From JAFGXT01 sp963677165 (GTDB lineage Bacteria > Verrucomicrobiota > Lentisphaeria > Victivallales > SZUA-371), in the NCBI GenBank assembly GCA_963677165.2, contig CAXXSX010000001.1, forward strand, positions 682,001 through 746,000: 64,000 nucleotides of DNA, read 5' to 3'. The notes below the pieces were generated by a model. The model had not been told where the DNA came from. It did not search any database and saw nothing but the letters and a program-made list of their open reading frames with translations. The position numbers and the translations under genes were made by a program. The first letter of the stretch is position 1; each line of letters opens with the position of its first letter. This document shows positions 35,601-42,388 of this stretch, one piece after another.

Positions 35601-37539
35601 TAAGGCTCAGGAAAAGGGAATTGAATTGTTATTCAAAGTGCCGCCATCCTGCCCTGTATACTTGATAGGGGATCAGTTGCGGCTGGGACAGGTACTGATT
35701 AACCTGGCAAATAACGCGATCAAGTTTACAGATCAAGGTCAGATTGTTGTTTCTGTTGAAGAGGTTTCCAGAAATGACGAAAAGGTTGAATTGCTGTTCA
35801 AAGTGTCTGATACCGGTATTGGAATGACTCAGGAGCAACAGGATAATTTGTTTCGCTCTTTTACGCAGGCGGATTCTTCGACTACTCGTAAGTATGGTGG
35901 TACCGGGCTGGGGCTGACGATTAGTAAGCGACTGGTAAATATGATGGGCGGAGATTTTCAAGTGCACAGTAAGTCCGGCGTGGGATCGACATTTACGTTC
36001 AATGTTGTTCTTCAACTGGGAAATCAGACGGGTAGTCGTCGTATTATGCTGCCGAATGACCTGTTGAATATGCGTGTATTGGTGATTGATGATAATGCGA
36101 CTGCGCGTGAAATTGATAATCAACTGCTTGAGGCTATGTCTTTCAGGGTCACAACGGCTTCATCGGGAGCGAAAGGTCTGGAGGAATTGGAAAAGAGTTT
36201 GAACACAGATCCTTATGGAGTTGTGTTGATGGATCTTGCCATGCCGGGTATGAATGGGATTGAGACCTACAAGAAAATGCGTGAGATGATTCCAGCGGAG
36301 CAGGTGCCAAGAACTATTATGATTACAGCTTACGGGACAGAAGACGCAATCCTGGCGGCGGAAGATGCTGGAATGGATGGTTATGTGATCAAGCCGGTTA
36401 ATGCCTCTCAGCTTTTTGACGCAATAATGGAAGTATTCGGGCGCGAACGATTGCCGCGTAATACAATTGCAGATGCGGAATCAAGAGATTTACTTAAGGG
36501 ATTCAGCGTATTGTTGGCGGAAGATAATGAAATAAATCAGCAGGTAGCGGTGGAACTGCTGGAAGAAGCTGGTTTGTCTGTGACGGTTGTTCCTGATGGT
36601 GTTCAGGCTGTGGATAAGGCGGAAAACAGGTTCTACGATGTTGTTTTGATGGATATTCAAATGCCGGAGATGGATGGGTATGAGGCGACGAAGCAGATTC
36701 GCAAGGCGGAAGACGCCGGAACTTTAAAATATGTGGGTATACAGAAGCGGTTGCCGGTAATCGCGATGACTGCAAATGCGATGTCAGGCGACAGGGAAAA
36801 GGCATTAGCGGCAGGAATGGACGATCATATCGTTAAACCGATTGATCCGGAACAACTGATCAATACGCTGCTGTATTGGCTGAAACCGGATGCCCTGTCG
36901 CAGCATGTGATGTCCCAGGAGCAGTCACTTGATAATTCGGGCCTTGAGCTTGCTTTTTCTCCAGAGGCAGGTTTGAGGCGAATAAAGAATAATACAAAGT
37001 TATATGAAAAGCTGTTGATGAAATATCTTCGTAATAATCGAAACTTTATAGAGGAATTCAATAATCTGGTAAAAGAGAAGAAACTTGATGATGCACAGCG
37101 CCTGGCCCACACTCTGAAAGGGGTTGCCGGTAATCTTGGTGTGATGAAGGTATCTTCCGCTGCCAGAAAATTGGAACAGCTATCCAAAAACAAACAATTG
37201 GATTCAATTGATAAAATAGTTGAAGAAGTTGATTGGGTACTTAAAGAATCATTCAGGACAATTACGGGTTACTTAAATATTGAAGAGAAGGCTTCCGAGA
37301 CTGCACCAATGGAAGAACGTTTGGTCGATTTCAGCCAGATAAAAGACGACGTAGACGAACTGATTGTCTTGCTGAAAGACGATGATTCTGCATCGTTGGC
37401 AAAGTGCGACGATATCAGAGGTAAAATTACCGGTTCTGCGCTTGAGTCCAAATTCGAAGAGCTTAACCGGCAAATTTCTTCCTATGAGTTTGACGAAGCA
37501 CTCAAGATTATCACTACACTTGTTGAGCAAGAAAGTTAA
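32611..37539 (+). CDS. BvgS/EvgS-like hybrid histidine kinase with three periplasmic binding domains
   Basis: 1642 residues. A signal peptide (1-22) leads into three tandem SBP_bac_3 (Venus-flytrap) domains at about 24-245, 255-480 and 491-725. One transmembrane helix follows at about 735-757, then PAS at about 775-890, HisKA with H918 (MSHEIRTPMN), HATPase_c with its N box near 1025-1035, DTGIGM at about 1068 and GTGLGL at 1098, REC1 (D1208), REC2 (D1348) and a C-terminal HPt domain (H1500, LAHTLKGVAGNLG). This is a complete phosphorelay in one chain. BvgS and EvgS have two flytraps; here the first two are alike and look duplicated. The GGAGGGG ribosome binding site is good. It is tail to tail with the double-receiver gene. 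Confidence 0.95.
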   Translation: MKTYCRLLSMIILLFVSGMIFGASDNIKEITLSCCNDSAPYEFVNSKGQPDGLLVDLGKIWSKKTGIKIKYVLSNWGQTLQNIRSGVTEGHVGLLYSEDRAKYLDYAAKIFKTNIYFFCHHSLSGIKSLEQLIPFRVGVVKGDYAVKYMRKNYPEVELRLYDDNKAMFKAVADNTIKVFIKEEPIARHYLKKWNILNQYKVNEQSPMYTSWYYAAVKKGRKDLLKVVKQGFAKISEREKDVVNLKWLGKAVEKSDDELEVVFLEGNNPFSMRDFQGTPAGILVDVWKLWSKKTGRKIRFRMANFEQSLNSIKNGESQIHSGLYRTESREKWLAYSQPMYPIQSHFYYNVSKVKLQQQSDVTGHKLGVVKGSYQEEYARKNLPGVEIITCPSSLAVIKAAVAGKFDIFLDESLIVWTLTGELKVRPKFARLPEVIFTKNLRAAVLKSNSKLLSVMDSGLTLISDEELNAIEEKWLPYVEELMSASMEKALRLTNTEKVWLRTHRKFRLGIDINWGPFEMVNKKKEYVGFSAEYIKIIADKLNVQFEPDKVSNWSQIIEKAKKREIDVLPCLARTPERDKFLNFTRPYLSFACVIFAPSNFGLVGNLSGLVGKKVAVVENYMTHECLKRDHPELDLVLVQNVEEGLLKVASHEVDVFISNVAAGAYAARKLGLTNIKVAGSTPYNYKLCMGVRKDWPEMVDILNKVLDSIDEKTKNKIEQKWMKMQFVHHVEWSLMIKTVAGVLGVSLVILIIIFYWNHRLQLEIIERQKVEDELRKLSFAVEQSPNIVIITDLGGRIQYVNPKFYEKTGFSPEEVIGNSPNILRTDYSSDQDYKDLWQTVKAGGEWRGIFKNRKKDGSFFWALSAISPIIGTDGKPTHLLGEMEDITESKQAEDEIIKAKAAAEAANRAKSNFLANMSHEIRTPMNAIIGLSHIVMKTDLSVKQRDYIAKISSSAKLLLGIINDILDFSKIEAGKLELESIEFSLEKVFKSLSDMISLKAQEKGIELLFKVPPSCPVYLIGDQLRLGQVLINLANNAIKFTDQGQIVVSVEEVSRNDEKVELLFKVSDTGIGMTQEQQDNLFRSFTQADSSTTRKYGGTGLGLTISKRLVNMMGGDFQVHSKSGVGSTFTFNVVLQLGNQTGSRRIMLPNDLLNMRVLVIDDNATAREIDNQLLEAMSFRVTTASSGAKGLEELEKSLNTDPYGVVLMDLAMPGMNGIETYKKMREMIPAEQVPRTIMITAYGTEDAILAAEDAGMDGYVIKPVNASQLFDAIMEVFGRERLPRNTIADAESRDLLKGFSVLLAEDNEINQQVAVELLEEAGLSVTVVPDGVQAVDKAENRFYDVVLMDIQMPEMDGYEATKQIRKAEDAGTLKYVGIQKRLPVIAMTANAMSGDREKALAAGMDDHIVKPIDPEQLINTLLYWLKPDALSQHVMSQEQSLDNSGLELAFSPEAGLRRIKNNTKLYEKLLMKYLRNNRNFIEEFNNLVKEKKLDDAQRLAHTLKGVAGNLGVMKVSSAARKLEQLSKNKQLDSIDKIVEEVDWVLKESFRTITGYLNIEEKASETAPMEERLVDFSQIKDDVDELIVLLKDDDSASLAKCDDIRGKITGSALESKFEELNRQISSYEFDEALKIITTLVEQES

Positions 37540-37582
37540 TCAGCAAGCCAGTCGTAAAAGTTTTTTTATTCGTTCTCAACGA

Positions 37583-39094
37583 TTAGATTGCAGATTCCAG
37601 CTTGATTACAAACTCAGTGCCGTGATCTTCAGATGTTTTTGGGGTTGATTTACAGGTTATTCTGCCGCCGTATGTACCCATCAGTTTTCTGATCAGCGGC
37701 ATTTCGCTGCCGATTTTATTTTCTGAAGTTTTGCGTGGAGTAATGAAGATGTCTTTCATCGATTGACTTAGAGTTCCGTCTCCGTAATCACGTATAGACA
37801 ATTCAATATATTTTGCACTCGTAGTTACTGTAATATCTATGGTTCCACCTGTTTCTGAGTTGTTTATACAGCAGGCCAGAACATTTCCAAGTATACAGTT
37901 GGTAAAGGTTGCATCGTCGATTACCACCAGAAGTCCATCGGTTATATCAACATTTACAGTGATGTCCTTGTCATTAAGGTTGTTTTCCAATAAGGTCATG
38001 GTTTCTTTTACAGCTGTTTTCAGGTCATAAGCCATTAGTGGTATTTCCGGTTGAGCCTGGCCGATGAGAACCTTTGCCGAAACAAAATTTATTAGTGAGG
38101 TGTTGTTTTCGGCAATTAGATGCAGGTCTTCCCGGAAGACTCCATACATATCTTCACGTTCCCCAATGGTGTCAAGCATTGTACAGATGGCTTTGCTTGA
38201 CCGGGACAGGTCTCGACTGATAATATGATTGAGTTCTGTATTGGCGATTTTCAGTTTATCTAATTTTTCTGTTGCTGCTTTTAGATTATTTTCGATGGTT
38301 TGTTGTTTTCGGCGCAGCATTAGTCCGTCAAGGTGGGCTTTAAGGCGTCCCAGCAGTTCTTCTTTGATAAAAGGCTTGGTCAGATAATCCGTTACACCGG
38401 CTTTGAATAGTTCGATCTGGGTTACTTTGTCGGTTGTTGCTGACAGCATCAACAATGGAATATCTTTCAGTTTTAGTTCATGTCTAATTTTTCGAGTTAG
38501 TTCAAGTCCTGTCATTTTCGGCATGTCCAGGTCGGTAATAATCATATCGAAACACGCAGCAGCTTCCTGTAGCAGATTATAAGCTTCCTCGCCGTCAGCG
38601 GCTTCAGTGGTAATAACCCCATAGCTATTGAGTGCGCGTGCCACAATTTTTCTTGCGAACAAGCTGTCATCAACAACCAAAGTCGAAAGACCGATCAGTT
38701 TTTCTTCCAGGTGCAGGATGCGATCTATCGTCTGAAGCATCTTGGTTTCAATTTCTTTTTTGGAAAGGAAATCGGATGCTCCCAATTCAAATCCTTTTTG
38801 ACGGTCTTCAAGGGAATCGCGCGATGTTACAAATAGTATCGGCAGATGTTTCAGGGTATCTGGTAAATCAGGATTCATTCGGATATGGCGACAGGCTTCA
38901 AAGCCGTTCATTTCCGGCATATCAACATCCAGGGATATCAGGTCGATATCATTATTCCGTAGTAAAGTAGTCAAGGCTTCGGTACCGTTTTCGGCTTCGC
39001 AAACTTCGTATCCGCCTTTTTCCAGAAGCATTTTTATAATAGAGCGCATTACTTTGCTGTCGTCGACAACCAAAATCTTTCCGTTTGATTTCAT
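37583..39094 (-). CDS. double-receiver response regulator with degenerate histidine-kinase core
   Basis: 503 residues, cytoplasmic. Two receiver domains: 5-122 with acceptor D56 and K112, and 137-255 with D188, T220 region and K240. After a coiled-coil-like linker (about 262-288) comes a kinase-like core. At the HisKA position the phospho-accepting His is Arg (R294 in SRDLSRSS) and the usual Pro is Ser. In the ATPase domain the key N-box Asn is Cys (C408 in NVLACCINN), although the DXGXG box is kept (RDYGDG, 436-440). It probably acts as a phospho-receiver output or scaffold rather than a kinase. It is a natural partner for the convergent hybrid kinase. Confidence 0.85.
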   Translation of the reverse strand: MKSNGKILVVDDSKVMRSIIKMLLEKGGYEVCEAENGTEALTTLLRNNDIDLISLDVDMPEMNGFEACRHIRMNPDLPDTLKHLPILFVTSRDSLEDRQKGFELGASDFLSKKEIETKMLQTIDRILHLEEKLIGLSTLVVDDSLFARKIVARALNSYGVITTEAADGEEAYNLLQEAAACFDMIITDLDMPKMTGLELTRKIRHELKLKDIPLLMLSATTDKVTQIELFKAGVTDYLTKPFIKEELLGRLKAHLDGLMLRRKQQTIENNLKAATEKLDKLKIANTELNHIISRDLSRSSKAICTMLDTIGEREDMYGVFREDLHLIAENNTSLINFVSAKVLIGQAQPEIPLMAYDLKTAVKETMTLLENNLNDKDITVNVDITDGLLVVIDDATFTNCILGNVLACCINNSETGGTIDITVTTSAKYIELSIRDYGDGTLSQSMKDIFITPRKTSENKIGSEMPLIRKLMGTYGGRITCKSTPKTSEDHGTEFVIKLESAI

Positions 39095-39142
39095 CTCCCT
39101 GGCCCTTTCTATTATTCTGTTGTGTCATTGTCTTTCTTTATG

Positions 39143-39171
39143 ATTATAATAGTCTGAAACGAATTTGTGAA
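39143..39171 (-). promoter_or_regulatory. putative promoter of the double-receiver gene
   Basis: On the minus strand TTCACA and TATAAT are separated by 17 bp, about 50 bp before the ATG at 39094. Confidence 0.5.
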
Positions 39172-39322
39172 CCCCGTTTTTATAAGATAATCGGCAATGA
39201 TGGGAAATTGATTATGCCAACGCAGAAAAAAATAATTGTTGTCGTTATTGATTTTTCCTTACGCTGCACTATGTTACAATCCGATTTTTAAATTAATAAT
39301 AAATTAAATATAGAGTGAATTA

Positions 39323-40927
39323 ATGATTGCAGCTGTAAATATATCCATGCGTTTTGGACAGCAAACGCTATTTGAACACGTTTCCGTAAAATTCCGTCCG
39401 GGTAACCGTTATGGATTGATTGGGGCCAATGGCTCCGGAAAGTCAACGTTTATGAAGATTATGACCGGTCAGCAGAGTGCTACTACCGGAGAGATCGCCA
39501 TTGACAAGGGATGCCGCCTGGGATATCTCAAACAGGACCATTATGAATATGAGGACGTAACGATTATTGATACTGTTTATATGGGACATGAAGAACTCTG
39601 GAAGGTGTATCAGGAGCGTGAATACCTCTATTCCCAGGATGAATTGACCGATGAAGAAGAAGAACGCGCCAACAATATCGAAGAGGAATTCGAGCATGTC
39701 GGCGGATATACGATGGAGCGTGAAGCGGCGAAACTGCTCTCTGGTCTCGGTTTTGACGAATCCGAATTCAACCAGCCGATGTCTTCCCTTACCGGTGGAT
39801 TCAAGCTGCGTGTTCTGCTGGCCCAGGTACTGTTCGGAAAGCCCGATATCCTGCTGATGGACGAACCGACTAACCATCTTGACATGAGTAGTATCGACTG
39901 GCTGTCCGACTTCCTGAAAGGTTACGAGGGTACCGTGATCGTGATTTCCCATAACCGTTATTTCCTGAACGAAGTGTGTACGAATATTGCCGATCTTGAT
40001 TTTCAGGAAATACGTCTCTTTTCTGGGAATTACGATGATTTCATGACTGCCAGCGCCATTGCACTTGAGTCGAGGAAGCACGAGAACAAGAAAAAGGAAA
40101 AACGTATTTCCGAGCTGAAAGACTTTATTAACCGGTTCAGCGCCAATGCGTCGAAAGCCAAGCAGGCGACTTCGCGTCAGAAAGAGCTTGAAAAAATTGA
40201 GATTGATGAGATTAAAGCCAGTTCCCGTGTTTCCCCATTCGTCCGATTCAATCCGCTTGAGCGTTTGGGGGAAAAAGTCATTGAAGTTGATAATATCAGC
40301 AAGGAATATGATCGGAAGATTTTCGAGAACCTCAGCCTGTCGGTATCGAATAAAGACAAGATTGCTATTATCGGAACTAATGGCGTCGGCAAGACAACAT
40401 TGCTCAAAACGCTGATCAAAAATATTGAGCCTTGTAACGGTAATGTTGTTCATGGGGAGACCGTGCAGGTCAGCTATTTCCCTCAGGATGCGTCCGAAAT
40501 GCTTGATATGGAGAGTCGGGCAATGGATTGGCTTACCCGGTTCTCTCCCGATCCAAATCTTGGTGAAACCGAGTTCCGTTCGTTCATGGGTAAGATGCTG
40601 TTCAGCGGCGATGAAGTATTTAAGCCGGTACAAGTCCTTTCCGGGGGCGAAAAGGCTCGTCTGATCATCGCGAAAATGATGCTTGAAGGCGGTAACGTGC
40701 TGGTGCTTGACGAACCGACCAACCATCTTGACCTGGAATCAATTGAAGCCTTGAATTATGCCTTGACTCTGGTTGAGGTGCCGGTGATCTTTGTGAGTCA
40801 TGACCGTGAATTCATCACCAGTCTGGCAAACCGGATCATTGAATTTACCGATGAGGACAAGGTTGTAGATTATCCCGGTACAATGGCTGAATACGAAGAC
40901 CACAAAAAACGCAATAAGCAGAAGTAG
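39323..40927 (+). CDS. ybiT: ABC-F family ATPase, YbiT-like
   Basis: 534 residues with two ABC domains and no membrane segment, as in ABC-F translation factors that act on the ribosome. Walker A motifs are GANGSGKST (about 36-44) and GTNGVGKTT (about 353-361). Signature and Walker B regions include SSLTGGFKLRVLLAQ with LLMDEPTNHLD, and VLSGGEKARLIIAK with LVLDEPTNHLD. The linker between domains (about 240-300) carries RFSANASKAKQATSRQKE, typical of the group. The opening MIAAVNISMRFGQQTLFEHV and overall length match E. coli YbiT rather than EttA or Uup. It is a solitary gene, convergent with the pseudopilin at 40940. Confidence 0.9.
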   Translation: MIAAVNISMRFGQQTLFEHVSVKFRPGNRYGLIGANGSGKSTFMKIMTGQQSATTGEIAIDKGCRLGYLKQDHYEYEDVTIIDTVYMGHEELWKVYQEREYLYSQDELTDEEEERANNIEEEFEHVGGYTMEREAAKLLSGLGFDESEFNQPMSSLTGGFKLRVLLAQVLFGKPDILLMDEPTNHLDMSSIDWLSDFLKGYEGTVIVISHNRYFLNEVCTNIADLDFQEIRLFSGNYDDFMTASAIALESRKHENKKKEKRISELKDFINRFSANASKAKQATSRQKELEKIEIDEIKASSRVSPFVRFNPLERLGEKVIEVDNISKEYDRKIFENLSLSVSNKDKIAIIGTNGVGKTTLLKTLIKNIEPCNGNVVHGETVQVSYFPQDASEMLDMESRAMDWLTRFSPDPNLGETEFRSFMGKMLFSGDEVFKPVQVLSGGEKARLIIAKMMLEGGNVLVLDEPTNHLDLESIEALNYALTLVEVPVIFVSHDREFITSLANRIIEFTDEDKVVDYPGTMAEYEDHKKRNKQK

Positions 40928-40939
40928 ACTTGTGAAAAG

Positions 40940-41692
40940 CTACTGCTGAATAAAAAGATATTTGCTGCCGATATCCTGCAGGCTATTGCGTTTTTTTGTC
41001 CATGTGTATACTTCAGCGCGTAGGGCTTGCTCACAATGTCCATCCAGTATTTGTATATTGACCGTGCGTCCGCCATCATGATATGGCTGCATTCTCAACA
41101 CGTTTGTGTCGGGAGTTACATAGGGTTCGAAGCGAAGTTGTCCCTGAGTATTTCCCAGGTCTTCCCCGGCACAGTCTGCACTGTAAATAATGCTGGAGGG
41201 GTTGCGTATTTTGCCGACTTTATAGAAAGAGTAGCGAAAGGCTTTTCGCGGCATGCCGGTTGAAGAATCACCCCAGTTTGAACTGTTAATGCCGATGCCT
41301 TGAACTTTACGTAATTCAGAGAAAAACGTGGTTGCTTCTCCGGTTCTGTATTGGTGCAGATAACTTGTGGCCGAAGCATTATGGCTTTGCAGTGAAGCGG
41401 GACATACCCAGAGCCATGGCATGTATGAAGTATATGAGTTGAGTACGGAAACCCAGCGGTATTTTTCATCTGTAATGGTACTGCTCATTTGATAGCCTGG
41501 AATCATTGAGTTATTGTCATTGACGTACATGGCAACTGCAGTGCCGATTTGTTTCAGTTGATTAAGACATGAAATTGTTTTTGCTTTATCTCGCGCCCGG
41601 TTTAGGGCGGGAAGCAGCATTCCCGCAAGAATGGCGATGATTGCTATCACGACGAGGAGTTCGATGAGTGTGAAATTCCGTATCTTTTTCAT
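40940..41692 (-). CDS. pseudopilin-like prepilin-type cleavage/methylation protein
   Basis: 250 residues. Leader MKKIRN, then FTLIELLVVIAIIAILAGML and LPALNRARDKAKTISCLNQL. Asn precedes the cleavage-site Phe in place of Gly. The C-terminal motif is a variant: PYHDGGRTVNIQILDGHCEQ has 11 residues between His and DG. It is the last gene of the LacI-led operon 46139 to 40940, 18 bp after the beta-sandwich gene, with GGAG ahead of the ATG. Confidence 0.86.
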   Translation of the reverse strand: MKKIRNFTLIELLVVIAIIAILAGMLLPALNRARDKAKTISCLNQLKQIGTAVAMYVNDNNSMIPGYQMSSTITDEKYRWVSVLNSYTSYMPWLWVCPASLQSHNASATSYLHQYRTGEATTFFSELRKVQGIGINSSNWGDSSTGMPRKAFRYSFYKVGKIRNPSSIIYSADCAGEDLGNTQGQLRFEPYVTPDTNVLRMQPYHDGGRTVNIQILDGHCEQALRAEVYTWTKKRNSLQDIGSKYLFIQQ

Positions 41693-41710
41693 AATATCAA
41701 ATCTCCATTT

Positions 41711-42349
41711 TTAGTTATTAAACAGTTTTATATCGCTGAATAATTGAATCATCTTTTCGTTGTAGCAGCGATCAGTGAATTGGAGCGTATCAAAACGTTT
41801 CAAGGTTGAATCGGTTGCTTCCATGCGGATTACTCCGTCAACGCGAAGAATCAGGTGCCCATCGGTATTACGGGAGAACTCCACATTCACCATTTTTCCC
41901 GGTTCAAAGAAAAACGCCTTTTTAGGAGACATTGTAGCTATCTCTTTGATTTTGTGATTTTGTTCAATCGCCAGTTTGCAGTTATTTGAAGTGCCTTGAG
42001 CAATTGTAGCAGAATAACAGGCATATTGGGAACGCGAATCTCGTAGTTTTATGGTAAAACGGTTATTGCCGCTTTTTTCTCCACTGGTAAATTTGACTTT
42101 GAAACTCAGTTTAAAAGTTCCGTCTTCCAGGGGCTTGAAATCTGATGTTGAAACCGATTCGAATGCGATTTTACCTGATGGGCGAAGACAGTTATTTTCA
42201 ACGGACCAGGACTTTTTAGGAGATTTCCAGATGGTATTTCCCTTGAGGTTGCCATCCTTAAAGCTGTCGGCAAAACGCAATGACGGCTCAGCCGCGCTGA
42301 TTCCAGTTGTGAGTGCGGCTGCAAAAATCATAGTGATCAGTGTGTTCAT
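41711..42349 (-). CDS. secreted beta-sandwich (LamG/DUF1080-like) protein
   Basis: About 212 residues with a signal peptide (MNTLITMIFAAALTTGISAA). The remainder is beta-rich, with FADSFKDGNLKGNTIWKSPK, FKLSFKVKFTSGEKSGNNRF and VEFSRNTDGHLILRVDGVIR, the pattern of concanavalin-like carbohydrate-binding or laminarinase-related domains. No catalytic residues can be assigned. I prefer the ATG at 42349, which has GGAG 10 bp upstream and opens the signal peptide; an in-frame ATG at 42364 has no ribosome binding site. It lies between the GH42-like gene and the pseudopilin, as the 18166 gene does in another module. Confidence 0.65.
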   Translation of the reverse strand: MNTLITMIFAAALTTGISAAEPSLRFADSFKDGNLKGNTIWKSPKKSWSVENNCLRPSGKIAFESVSTSDFKPLEDGTFKLSFKVKFTSGEKSGNNRFTIKLRDSRSQYACYSATIAQGTSNNCKLAIEQNHKIKEIATMSPKKAFFFEPGKMVNVEFSRNTDGHLILRVDGVIRMEATDSTLKRFDTLQFTDRCYNEKMIQLFSDIKLFNN

Positions 42350-42388
42350 AATATCTTTCTCCATATTTAATTATTTTAAGTGCAGGTA

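Noticed and set aside
35629..36123. Minus-strand frames opposite the hybrid kinase
   Set aside because: Low-complexity antisense translations inside a well-supported gene.
39443..40726. 427-codon minus-strand frame opposite the ABC-F gene
   Set aside because: Long antisense shadow of a strongly biased coding region; the plus-strand product is unmistakable.
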